This document shows, piece after piece, positions 42,161-53,571 of a stretch of 64,000 bases of DNA. A program made the position numbers and the translations under genes. Under the pieces are notes generated by a model, which saw only the letters and a list, made by a program, of their open reading frames with translations, was not told the origin of the DNA and searched no databases. Origin of the DNA: Pristionchus mayeri (taxonomy: Eukaryota; Nematoda; Chromadorea; Rhabditida; Neodiplogasteridae); NCBI GenBank assembly GCA_036245805.1, contig BTRK01000002.1, forward strand, positions 35,322,661-35,386,660, written 5' to 3'. The stretch's first letter is position 1. Every line of letters starts with the position of its first letter.

Positions 42161-43827
42161 AAGTGATTGAATGTTGCGGTTGATATCTGAGTCGTAGTGA
42201 TAAAAAGTTGACAATTCACCGCAGATTTCTTTCCTAATCCTTCATAATGGTGATGAATATATCAGGTTGTTAATCTGTCCGACCAAGATAAATAAAACAG
42301 CGATGTAGGAAACTTAATGTGGCTAACCAGCGACATGACTTTTCAAAGGATTATAATTTCTTTTAGAAAGGAGATAGGACCCTAGATTAACCAAAGTTGT
42401 TAACCAAAGCATGACTGGCATATATTGTATTGGTAATGTTGAGGCTGATCAGCAATAAAGGGCCTATTTGAAATAAGCGCGGAATAAGAATTTGAGTTTT
42501 CATGACGATTGTCAAGATAAGTTTTTGGAGTACTGTATCTACACCGATAGTTCTTGGGATTTAAATTATTTATTAATGTGTACTACCTTTCCAGTACAAG
42601 TTAAAATTCCATTTGGGAGAGTATTCTGATCTCCATTCATGAACAGGGTTTTCGGATTTTAGGTGTCCAATGTAGAACAACGAAATACACACTTTTTTGT
42701 GCTAGCCATGTGGTTTGATTGGCGGTTCTTTCGTGCTAAAATTTACGAACAACATTTACCCTATCACTCACTAATTAGGAATATTGTGGAGGTCGCTACT
42801 TTTTCTAGGGTGAGCCGTGCCTGAAGACCCTCCGTATCAGCGTTTTCGACATTTTCATTGAAAAATAGTTCAGGTGCCTTTGTAACTTTTTTAAACGAGA
42901 AATCCAAGTGGGCTCTTAAATATCGTTGCAGTAGGGAACCCTGTAAGTAGTGATAACATCGCCTATAGGTAGCTGTCATTCTCGTTAATCCGCGAAACAG
43001 GTGATTTGTTCGAGAGAACTCTGATTTTTCTAAGTGCCCGTGATTCATTTACCTATACGAAGCGTATACTGCATTCCACAGCACTATCTTTTTGGTACTA
43101 GATAGTGCATGTCTCGGGCTTCTGAATAAGCTTTATGAGCTTCTATCTAAAAATTTCTCGGCAAAGTACAGCAATTTAAAAGAAAAACAATATTTTTTCG
43201 GAAAAATCCAAAGTTACACAGACCTTGATTTCTCGCAAAGTAGAGATATTTGCTCTAGTTAAAATGCATTATTTTAAAGGTTGAACATGTCCCTTTATAT
43301 CGACATCAGGACAACAGATGGTTAATTTAGCAAAATAAACTACACGAACTCAAAATTGAGGCCTAAAATCGCGCAAAACTTTATGCTCAACCTAATAGTT
43401 ACAATCGATGAGTTTATCAATGGCCTTTCTAGCGCAGTTTCTTCACATCTGACGAATCATTTAAAAATCCACAGTTTTAAACGAAATCTTGCCGAGTGAG
43501 GTCACCGATAAACTTGCTTATACGTTTGGTGTTATGAACAATCTTATATCAGCGTGATATGAACAATCTTATATCATATTCATAAACATTATTAGTCATG
43601 CATTACCAGGGCCACATGAATGGATAGTCAGGCGCAAATGCCTTTCCTGAAAATTGTACATATTATTGATCAAGCATGGACAAGAATTTGCGAAAACATA
43701 TTTTATCGTCTCATTTTCGTGCCGATGAATCTGGGAATCTTAATTATTCTGAAATGCATACAGTGTGAGGTGATTGACTTGCTATTTCAGTTTGTGGTTG
43801 GTGGATTATCTCTCCGACAAAATTGAT
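42161..43827. other. Intergenic between lysozyme 1 and foldback
   Basis: No gene supported. A solo mariner-like right end (TCGCGCAAAACTTTATGCTC followed by AACCTAATA) lies at 43371-43399 with no visible partner. The minus frame 42764-43048 shows no domain I know. Confidence 0.5.
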
Positions 43828-45760
43828 CTTTACCTAAAAGACGGCTCCTGAAATTTTAAAAATTGAAAATTCATAACATGCTTCAAATTTGAGCTAGAGT
43901 TTCGATTAAAAAACCAAAATGACCAGTTTATCACGTGGAAGAACATTTATGTTGAGACTTTTCGGATAGCGAGAAGTCTTACTCAAGTCTTAAAAGAGAA
44001 GTCTTAAAAAGCAAAAAATTATTTTTCGTTGAGTTTTGTTTCTCATTTTTTCGCCGCCATGAAAAATAAAGTTCCATACATACCTGAGATTTTATCAGAA
44101 TCGTAATCTACAACCTTTTTTACCCCAGGGAATGAATTTTCAAGACAATCGAAGATATAGTATTCATCGCTTTTTGGCCTCAAACATGGCGAAACTCGTG
44201 TTTTCAAGCAAAATCGAAAATTTCATGATGTCATATTTAAGAGACATTCCACGAGAAAACGTACCTTTTGGGAGGGGTCTACGGATGACTTTTTGGCAAC
44301 CCCCCTTAATATCTCGCTGGTGAAGTTCCCATACCAAGTGCTGATATTTGGCCCAATATGAAGGGCTGTGGTGCACTTTCCGAAAAATGCCAGAACAGGC
44401 CCAAAAAAAATCGAAATTTTCAAATTTTTTAAGAGAAAGATATTATAGGTTTTTCTGGAGTATTTTTCGATTAAAATAACGAAAAACTTGCTGAAAAAGC
44501 GATCTGTTATCGATAAAGTGTCGAAAACATGAATTTTCGACATTTTTTGGCCGTCCTGAAAAATTGGTAATGCTCTGGACCAAAACTAAAGTCATTTTCG
44601 GATTCTCCATCAAAAACTGCATATAATATCCAAATTTCACGAAAATTAATATGTGCGCTCGGAATTTATGTGTTCTAGAAGAAGGCCACCCTAGAGCTAA
44701 CTTGAAGATACAAATAATCACAATTTGTCCATATTGTGCCAAATGGGCAGTTTTAAGCTTCGAAACTTGTTTTTACAATAAATAGAATAATTTGAGAACA
44801 TGAACTGGCAATTTGAAGCCTTTAATTTGAAAATTTCATTTTTGGAAAATCCGAATTTCATGCTTTCCACCAATTTCGACATTTTTTCGCGATTATTATG
44901 TTCGCAATGATCAGCAATGTCCCATTACGCCATATTATTATAGAATAAGCTTCTGTAAAGTAGTTTGCGTATGTTAAGCACATAATTTCGTACCCTAATG
45001 ATTTGAAAACTCGAGAAAACGCGATTTTTTTCGATTTTTTTGAAATTTTGGGAGTTTGGGGCACTCTGAAATTGCTAGATGAAGTTCACCCGCACGATAT
45101 TGTAAGAATTACTAAATCCAACCCAATTCATGATTTCCAATTGGTTTGGGAGCCATCTGACGAAAAAAATATTTTCATGAAAAAAATTTTCACTTCAGCA
45201 ATTATGAAAAAAAAATTTTCAGCAAAAATCTGAAATCTGAGAAATTTCGTGAAAAAATGTGATTTTCTGAAGTATTGAATTTTAAATTATGATTTTAAAA
45301 AATGCATGATTTTAAATCTGCACTGAAGTATTGAAATCTGCACCTTTTCAATCGAAATCTGTATGAATAGGTCAGAAAACATTGAAAACGGAAAGAAAAG
45401 ATATCCACGAGCGATAATTACTAAATATGACATCATGACATCATGATTTTGCTTGAAAACACGAGGTTCGCCATGTTTGAGGCCAAAAATCGATGAATAC
45501 CATATCTTCGATTTTCTTGAAAATTCTTTCCCAGGGTAAAAAGGTTGTAGATTACGATTCTGATAAAATCTCAGGGATTTATGGAACTTTATTTTTCATG
45601 GCGGAGAAAAAATGAGATAAAATTTCAACGAAAAATGATTTTTTTGCATTTTGATTTTTTGAACGAAACTCTAAACGAAAGCTCAATTTTGAAGCATGTT
45701 ATGAATTTTCAAATTTTTAAAATTTCAGGAGCCCGCTTTTAGGTAGTTTTGAGAAATCGC
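43828..45760. mobile_element. Large foldback element, 1.9 kb
   Basis: Outer arms of about 400 bp are inverted. TTGAAAATTCATAACATGCT at 43861 inverts near 45700, CGTAATCTACAACCTTTTTT at 44102 inverts near 45550, and TTTTTGGCCTCAAACATGGC at 44170 inverts near 45480. The spacer of about 1.2 kb is AT-rich with no gene. It is the same style of element as those at 16.3, 19.3, 21.4 and 26.3 kb but a different sequence family. Confidence 0.82.
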
Positions 45761-45910
45761 GGAATCCGATACTGCAAAAAGATACTGCACCTTAGGGACC
45801 CCTACCTTGATATGAAGGGATCGCAGCACTTTGAACATTTTGTCAAACACCACCTGCCATCTCTCAGAAGACGTGTGCTAATATTTATCGAGTAAAACTC
45901 GTTTGTCTTT

Positions 45911-46040
45911 GCCTCACTCTACTATGCGATGGGCGAGTGGATGCTTCACTCTGTATTTTTTTATCTTTTGTTAAATTTTTTTTCTTGGTGCCACCCTCTA
46001 CAACGAGGCGACCGTGCTCGCCGTGAAATGTCTCCAGTAG
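45911..46040 (+). pseudogene. Second copy of the orphan terminal exon
   Basis: ASLYYAMGEWMLHS, then a T-rich interruption starting GTATTTTTTT, then ATLYNEATVLAVKCLQ and TAG. It aligns with 37041-37160. The interruption starts with GT but I cannot confirm an AG-ended intron in frame, so this may be decay. Confidence 0.5.
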
Positions 46041-46330
46041 AAATCAGTGCCAGCACCATAAGAGATATTTCATGGTTGCTAGTTAACTTTAATTGGCACT
46101 ATGTACCTTATCCCAAATCAGTACCAGAACCAGAATACGTACAGCACTTACAGCACTTTTCCCAGAAATAATTTTCGGATAAATATTCAGATTACGTTCT
46201 TCTGGGATCAAATCGTCTCACGGAAAAATAATAAAATGTAATGTACCTAATGCATTATTTACAAAACCTGAACAACTTCCGACAAATTTAGCAAAACATT
46301 GATTTCTGTAATTACTCTTTGTATGAAATA

Positions 46331-46588
46331 TTAGCTAAGATGGTCTCCACCAGAGAACGTAACAACTGCGTAGGGGTCAATGGAAGGCAAACAATCGATA
46401 ATTCCCATACTTTTTTCTGAAGTGTAGGTCATAGAGGCAATCTGAGGGAAAAAATCGATATCGTAGAATGACAGGGTGTACATTGTTTTGACGTACTCGT
46501 AGAAACAGTGAAGCACATATCGAATTGAAGAAATGTGAAGCTCTCCAATAGAGTTATATTTCTTATGATTTGGCGACGAGTGCAGCAT
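46331..46588 (-). pseudogene. Coding relic of unknown family in lysozyme 2 flank
   Basis: Open on the minus strand: IRYVLHCFYEYVKTMYTLSF, then YDIDFFPQIASMTYTSEK and LPSIDPYAVVTFSGGD to a stop. A decayed counterpart with stops lies at about 37460-37620. Both copies and the orphan exon belong to the duplicated lysozyme 3' flank. It could be the end of a real gene whose other exons I cannot link. Confidence 0.4.
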
Positions 46589-46710
46589 AGCCGATTTGTT
46601 TAGCCGAAAAGGCAGGCCAAATTATGGAACGCTTTGGGCGCAAATTTCCAAGAGCTGATGAAATTGAAACATTTATTCTGATATATCTACAATCATTTCT
46701 CCTTTGGTGT

Positions 46711-48574
46711 TTACAATCCGATGGAGCCAACAACGACCGACTTCTCGGTTTCGAGTGCAGTTCCATCAACACGGTTAGCTCGGAGTGCCGAGGAAGCGGC
46801 GTTGAGCATGTAGACGTCTCTGTAATTAGTAATTAGTAATTATTAATTAGTAATTATATTTGCTTTATTTGGTTTTCAGATACCCAAATATGACTGATGT
46901 TGTTTGACAAATCGTAAATAGTCCGGTTCGATAAATACGAATTAAAAATTACCTGTTCAGGATCTGTCCGCATACGCTCTCGTTCTGGGCGAACTGCTTG
47001 ACAGCCGCGCTGGACCACTGACCTGAAAAAATAATAATAACAACTCCAACAATACCGAGACTAGTCAGTGCTCTCATGGAGTATTTACAATACATTTTTG
47101 CTGGTTTGAATACTTATCTGGATTTGAAAATCCTAGTCTGCAGGTGGTCAAAATATTAGTTGCGGTGAAACTGACCGAAGGGGCGGAAGTCGGTGAAGTT
47201 GGGAGCAGTCTCTCCGGTGGGTCCCTGTCCGAGCACGGACCAGTACCTTGAAAATGTGAACGTATTTTAGAATGTGCATGTTAAAATTTTTTGTATTCAT
47301 TCTCCAGAAATGAGAAAACGGAGAAGGGAGACAAAAATACGGCCCTGCACAAATGTTTGAAATGCTCACCAGAGTCTGACGTCAGTTCCAAGTCCGACGG
47401 CGTTGTTAGTAATCTGTTGCCAGTCGTAGTTGTTCGTGTAGATACCCGTGGTGATGCCATTGGTCTAGAATTATCCTCTATAAAATTTTGAAAATCAGCT
47501 GCTTCAAAAAGTTAAGGCAGTAATGTCGGATGTCGAGGTATATTTTCTGTGATATCAACACAGAAATTTATATTTCTCATCACACTTTGTCATTCCGTGA
47601 TATCACTTCCGATAATCGCAGCGCACAAAATAAACGCACGATGATATGATTCTGATACAACAGTGATAACACACCAAAAAGCAGCGTGCAAGGTACTTCG
47701 ATCTTACGCGTATCCGCATTTTTCAATTTCACACAATAACTTTGAGAAAAAAAGCACAACTCTCACAGTGCGGCCGCAACGACTAATTGCAAATTCCATG
47801 TATTAGTAAAAACATTCGCTAGGACGGTTTTCGAACTCACCCTGAATCTGGCGATCACAGCCTGGATGAAATTGATATTCTTTATCTGGTCCTTGTTCCA
47901 GTTCAGGGGAGAGGTAACCTACAATCATTAAGTAGTTAATTACGAATTAATTAGTTAATTAGTAAAATTAATTAATTAACTAATTATCAGCTTACCTGCA
48001 GCCACAGAGAGCGCACTTGGACTCCGCCAGTCTTGAAGGTTTTGACGAGTTCGTCAACTTGGGAGTTGGCGGACTTGGAGCTCGTGGGGTTGGGTGTCAT
48101 GTAGACCTCGGTACCGAGACCGGCTAGAATACAACACCAATTTTATGCAGAATTAAATATACCAAAACATTCATTTTCACATTAACCAAGAATGGGAATC
48201 GTGTGGATGTTCATTATTGTGTGAGCAACATTATTTTGTTTGCTTATCATTTTTCAAGAAATAAATCTGACCATAGAATGCGGGGCTGATATTATTGATT
48301 CCGGCAGTGTCAACAGCTCCCGATCCATCGGGCTTGTATACTCTCAGGAATACGGTAGAGTAGGAGTTGCTCTTGAGGCAGGAGAAGACGCTCGATGGGC
48401 CCACGATATCCACAGCGTAGGGGTACTGCTGCTGCAAAATCGAAATTTTTACTTTTTCAAATTCATTTGAAAAATTTCAGAATTTATTCAGTATTATAAA
48501 AATTGTAGTCTAGGTAAACTAACCGCAAATGCAGTTACAAGGAGCGTTGAGAGGAGCGAAAGCTGAGCAATCAT
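46711..48574 (-). CDS. GH25 lysozyme 2 (LYS type, 253 aa)
   Basis: Exons 48574-48524, 48431-48272, 48123-47996, 47918-47841, 47464-47370, 47246-47176, 47022-46953, 46819-46711 (TAA). Exon sizes and phases equal those of lysozyme 1 except for small differences in exons 2 and 8. Signal peptide MIAQLSLLSTLLVTAFA, then QQYPYAVDIVGPSS, LKSNSYSTVFLRVYKPDG, GLGTEVYMTPNPTSS, TSPLNWNKDQ, YTNNYDWQQITNN, SVLGQGPTGETAPNFTDF and the end VVVGSIGL. Same predicted role as its neighbours. Introns are short and free of large insertions, so this is the cleanest copy. Conserved GATA and TATA elements lie upstream. Confidence 0.96.
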
Positions 48575-48610
48575 CGTAGACAACGTGTATTCCCTTCTCG
48601 AATCGCTACA

Positions 48611-48630
48611 TTTATAAGCACTTCTTATCT
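48611..48630 (-). promoter_or_regulatory. GATA + TATA core promoter of lysozyme 2
   Basis: On the minus strand CAGATAAGAAGTGCTTATAA A. Same arrangement as upstream of lysozyme 1, with a consensus AGATAAG. The TATA box ends 37 bp before the ATG. Confidence 0.65.
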
Positions 48631-49482
48631 GCGATCGCCTAATCCGGCGCGCTGAAAATGTGCTTAGAGTCATCATACACTAGCTTTTGCCTCTCGTTTC
48701 TGCGACTGATGATATACCGCTGGGGAAGAAGAGAGCGTTGCTTTACTCCCCCGTTCGATCCTGTTCACTTATCAGTGCTTCCGCCGACCTGACAATCTCT
48801 CTTTTTTCATTCTCTCTCTGGGCATTCTTACCGGCGAGAGAAAATGGGAAATGAGGAGTCTCGGGCATAATTCTGGACAATTCTAGAGAGATGTTGACAC
48901 GACTGACGTTAATTTGGTGTGGATCAGTGCGACCGGAAGGGAGTGTCGGAGAGTTCAAACGCTCTCTGTCGAAGTTGCACAATGTTTTGCAAACTGCTGA
49001 ACAGATAATTGAAACGGATATCTGATAAACCACAAATTTCGTCACTGTTTTAATATTTCTTTCTTTTTCTTTTCACGTATCAGATTGAAATATTTACCGG
49101 AGTTTTTTTAGTTTAGTTTTTTTTATTTTTTATGTGTATTTCACAAACATGCTGGAACAGTGGCCGTCATGGAAATATTTACTATGTATAAAAGAGTGCT
49201 CTTCGTGTGTGGAGTTCATAGCGCGCCGGAAAGGGTACAAATAGACAGAAATGTGATTGAATGTCGCGGTTGATGTCTGAGTCATAAATGATAAGCAATT
49301 GATCCTTGGCAACATGCTTCTTCCTCATTTGATCCTGTCATCGTAATGCAGATCAATTTATAGATCAAGAAAAATCTGACGAGTTTGTCTTTCTTGTACA
49401 TGTGCGCAATTATGTTTGATACATGTTAATCATGAACATTTATTCCCAAATATCTACAATCATCGTTTGTGTTCATTACTCT

Positions 49483-51792
49483 TCACAATCCAAGGGATCC
49501 AACAATGATCTTTCCGGATGCCAACTCAGTTGAGTTAGCTCGGCTAGCACGGAGCTTCGAGGAGGCGGAGTTCACGAGATAGATGTCTCTGAAAATGAGA
49601 AATATTAACAGTAATAATGCATCTATAAACGCAAATAATACAAAAAAATACCTGTTAACGTTCAATCCACACACGTATTCGTACTGAGCGAACTGCTTGA
49701 CTTCAGCGGTGGACCACTGACCTGGATTTAAGAGCATTTTTCCGAAGTGATGAGATTTTTTTCGGTGATTACACTTATTTACACACACCTTCACCTAACG
49801 AAAGAATGAATTCACAAATTGTTACTGAAATTGTTGTTTGGCGAACTTTTACTTCAGGCATGCTCAATTCTATATAGTTATCAAGTTTTTAAAGAATAGA
49901 TAGCCTGGATTAGATAGGAAACTGACCGAAGGGACGGAAGTCGAAGAAGTTGGGGGCAGACTCTCCATTGGGTCCCTGTCCGAAAACGGACCAGTACCTG
50001 GAACGAGCGTGTGGTCTGCCATTGTGGTATAGAGTTCGTAATTCGGGTCACCGTCTCTTCACTTCTCACACTCTTTAGCCGCTCGACCGGTCGAGAGAGT
50101 GTGGGAAATGAAGAGACGGCGACCCGAATTACGAACTCTATTGTGGTAATCCTTTGAAACATTTTTGGATAATATTGGAAAATTTTACCAGAATCGAACG
50201 TCAGTACCAAGCCCTATGCCGAAAACGAGAATAAATTGACACGAATGGGATCAGAGTTATGCTTACAAAAACTATTGACTAACCATAGTTTGACGTCACT
50301 TCCAAGATTAACAGCGTTGTTGGTGATTTGCTGCCAGTCGTAGCTGCTCGTGTAGATGCCCGTGGTGATTCCGTAGAGCTGCAGATTTTAATGTATTAAT
50401 TAATTCACAGCAGTACAGATAAACACAATGTTTCTTATTGTGCCCAATGACAGTTGGAGAAATATCATCACGCTCACGTTCAATCATTCCCCGCTTTCAC
50501 TACTGCTCCTTATCGGAGCACACAATCTAGACCCTTGGGGATTTCAAATGGGATAAGGGCAATAAACAATACGAATTTGGCATATTTCGATTTGTTCTGA
50601 ATCGAAGGACCAGAAAAATTACTCTGAATCTGCTGATGATCGACTTGATGAAGTTGAGATTCGATGCCTGGTTGACGCCCCAGTTAACTGGCGAGGTGAC
50701 CTACAAATAATTGATTTCTTGCAAACCTCCACTCATGTGAATCCCATCAAGTCCATTACACTTCCTCATGCATAGACTACTTAGTTAATGAATTAACTAT
50801 ACAATTGGATGCTTTGTAACAATATAATTGTGAGCTGCAAAGTGAAACAAATGCTTGGGGGAGAGGTGACCTACAACCATTAATTAGTAAATTACTAATT
50901 AATTAGTTAATTAGTAAAATTAAAGTATTATTAATGAGCAGCTTACCTGTAGCCACAACGCGCGCACTTGCACACCGCCGCTGTTGAATGCTCTGACGAG
51001 CTCATCGACTTGCGCGTTGGCCGACTTGGAGCCCGTCGGGTTGGGCGTCATGTAGGCCTCAGTTCCCAGTCCAGCTGAAATATAGTTCTTAACAGTGCTC
51101 TTACGAGGTAAAGGTCCATCCCGATTTCGAGACTGTGCTAGGGAGAGAACACTATCAGGCCAGTAGTAGTTTTAAACTGTTCAAATCCTAGTTGAAAGCG
51201 TGTGAAGAAAGCACACAGATTGCACTTTCTAGAAAGATCCTCATCTAGTCGAAATCAGGCTCTAGAGTTCGCAATTTGGTTAATCGTACAACCAGCCGAA
51301 ACGGAAAATTCAAAGTCAGAACTCTTACAGAACGCCGCAACGACTAAAATTTTGTGTGCAAAAAGAGACGGTGACCCGATTTTCAAATTCTGAGCTCCAC
51401 TGACCCCGGAATGCGGGGCTAACAGCGTCGATTCCCTGCGTGTCGACTGTTCCCGATCCATCCGGTTTGTATACTCGAAGGAAGACGTTCGAGTAGGAGT
51501 TGCTCTTGAGGCAGGAGAAGACGGACGAGGGACCCTGCTGGGCGATGTCCACCGCGTACGGGTACTGCTGCTGAAAATAGGAAAGTGTGGTGACTTTAGA
51601 ACCAGACACACTGTACTGGTGCTGAAAAGGAACTGTGGTAAAAAGGAAACTGCAAATACGTATTTAAATGCTACTATATTTCTAATATTTTTTATGAAAA
51701 GTTTTTGGTGTGAATTTGGTTGCTAGCAATGGAAAACTGACCGCGAAGGCAGGAAGAAGGAGCGTTGAGAGGAGCGATAGCTGGGCGATCAT
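49483..51792 (-). CDS. GH25 lysozyme 3 (LYS type, 254 aa)
   Basis: Exons 51792-51742, 51570-51405, 51074-50947, 50700-50623, 50378-50284, 49997-49927, 49721-49652, 49588-49483 (TGA); all phases join. Signal peptide MIAQLSLLSTLLLPAFA, QQYPYAVDIAQQGPSS, GLGTEAYMTPNPTGS, VTSPVNWGVNQASNLNFI, YTSSYDWQQITNNAV, FFDFRPFGQWSTAEV, NSASSKLRASRANS. This is the most divergent of the three, with changes clustered in exons 4, 5, 7 and 8. Its intron 3 contains a stray copy of an exon-4 start (50857-50885), and intron 5 contains hairpin H2. Role as for the other lysozymes. Confidence 0.95.
50029..50140. repeat. CTCTCTCG-core hairpin, copy H2
   Basis: A near-perfect palindrome from ATAGAGTTCGTAATTCGGGT to ACCCGAATTACGAACTCTAT (as read on each strand), core CACACTCTTTAGCCGCTCGA with GAGAGAGTGTG. 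It is in an intron of lysozyme 3; its arms match H1 at 15433. Confidence 0.85.
50857..50885 (-). pseudogene. Stray exon-4 fragment of a lysozyme
   Basis: GGGGGAGAGGTGACCTACAA on the plus strand is the inverse of an exon-4 acceptor and start (TTGTAG then GTCACCTCTCCCC). It lies in intron 3 of lysozyme 3, in front of the real exon 4, and is followed by the same TTAATTAG-rich intron DNA as in copies 1 and 2. It looks like a scar of unequal exchange or gene conversion. Confidence 0.6.
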
Positions 51793-51828
51793 AGTAGACA
51801 GTGTGGATTCCTTGCTCCTGTCTCTCCA

Positions 51829-51852
51829 GTTATAAGCGCGCCTCCATATCTG
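51829..51852 (-). promoter_or_regulatory. TATA and weak GATA element of lysozyme 3
   Basis: On the minus strand CAGATATGGAGGCGCGCTTA followed by TAACTGG. Position and spacing match the other two promoters, but the GATA site reads AGATAT and the TATA box TATAAC, so this copy may be weaker. Confidence 0.5.
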
Positions 51853-51962
51853 AGATCAGCACCTAATTTGAAGCGCGCTTTCACTCTTTTACGCAGTACC
51901 TCGTTTTCCTGACTGACGATATATAACTGAACCTGAAGAGAGTCAGGAATGATGCACGAGCA

Positions 51963-52045
51963 ATCGTCTGACTCTCTTCAGTTTGCACGCTCTCTCGTCT
52001 CTCTAACCGGCGAGAGAGCGTGCAAACTGAAGAGAGTCAGACGAT
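51963..52045. repeat. CTCTCTCG-core hairpin, copy H3
   Basis: Arms ATCGTCTGACTCTCTTCAGT and the exact inverse ACTGAAGAGAGTCAGACGAT; core TTGCACGCTCTCTCGTCTCT with CCGGCGAGAGAGCGTGCAA. It lies about 170 bp upstream of lysozyme 3. The arms are shared with H4 at 32121. Confidence 0.88.
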
Positions 52046-53571
52046 AGATCTGACGCACCATATCGATCACGTAGTCTTATCAGCCTAATCTGTCTCTACT
52101 CAGATCGCTCCGGATCTTTCCGACGAGAGATAAGGGAGAATTGAGAGAGTCGGGCAGAATTCGAAGTGATAGCGATGAAGTCGGTGCTAGGTTGGTGGAG
52201 ATCAGTGGACCGGAAGGACCGGGATGAGGCACGGAGATCAAACTCTCTACATCATTGTTATGAATCTAAAGATATTGCACAATTATCGAATGACTTGAAC
52301 ACTAAGATCGAAATATAAGTTTTTTTGACTTCGATCGGAATTGTCTTTATTAACGGGGAGAAGAAATTGCGACTTCGATTTAGCAAAGCACGAGTTCCTT
52401 CAGTTTTTACATGCAATTTCAGTGCTTCGAATTTGCGATAATAGTATTTACTTGATGATGTTATGTGATCAAGGGTGTATTTGTTACAATTACTCTAAAG
52501 GAATGGTCACGAATATGAAACATACATCAATTAAAAGGAAATTGCACGTCGAGGTTAATGTGTGAGTCATAAAGATAAGCAGTTGACCCTTGACCGCACG
52601 TGCTCTTATGATTGTTTTCAATAATTCGAAATAAATCGAGAATGAATTCAAACTTTGATCAATTTGAAAGGAGTAATAATAGAATCAAATTCTACATTTC
52701 ACATGCTTGAGTTTCGATTGTGTTCTAGTAAGGGTAGTTCGGTTAATGAATAATCACCTAACGAAAACGTATTTCGGTTATACGGTTAACGCCTCTAGTA
52801 CGAGCAGCGAATGGATTATCCAAACCAGTTTCCCTCGCAATGGATTGGATTATCCATTCGGCCATCCCTAGAAAAAATACTGTGATAGACTGTGTCAAAT
52901 CATTGGTCCGCTCCATCAACCACGTTTCATTTAAAGTAGTGAGAGAGATAGAACGAAAGAAAGGGAGAGAAAGCGCACATTAGAGGGACCATCACAATAG
53001 CACACCCACGGGCATGGTTAAGTCAAGTATACTAGAGGCGTGGGTAGACAGCGCGTCAATAGAGTAACCTATTCCTATTGTCATTCACTCTAGGTTTTCC
53101 TTTCGTGTGCATTTATATGACCTCTGTCATATAGTTAAGGTAATATTGAAGCTGTTTGTCAATTTAAATTAAAACTGTTCAATGAGCGAACGAGTACACA
53201 ATTTCGCCCGTCTATTAACTTCGGATCCGGTTAGAACGTTTTCTTGCGCCAGAAGTGGTTTTGTTAGCATTTTTTTTTGATAGTGATAGTGACGGACTTA
53301 TAGAAATGACAAGGAAGACAACAAGGAGAACAATACAAAAGATAAAAAAAATCGATGTTGATCGATTTTTCAGATCGCTGCGGAATGGGCAGCATACGAT
53401 CTCGAACGAATAATTTTCAACGAGAAGCGAGAATTGACAAATGGGGTGCCGTTTATTAAATTATTTGTGTTTACCTCTTGAATGATCCCATTGATTGTAT
53501 CATTGGTCGAAAACGGGTTGGAGTATTTACGTTAGGCTGATCAGTGTCCAACGGTTATAATTTTATTGCAG
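52046..53571. other. Intergenic and unresolved 5' end of the solenoid gene
   Basis: The first 1.2 kb shows nothing I can support. Near 53308-53450 there are open stretches (for example AAEWAAYDLERIIFNEKREL after an acceptor at about 53373) that could be an upstream exon of the following gene, but I cannot close the phases. Confidence 0.4.

Noticed and set aside
42764..43048. 94-codon minus frame considered as a mariner transposase piece because of a mariner-like end at 43399
   Set aside because: None of the mariner motifs (WF..F, TDEKW, DNARPH, SPDL) is present and no left terminal repeat is visible.
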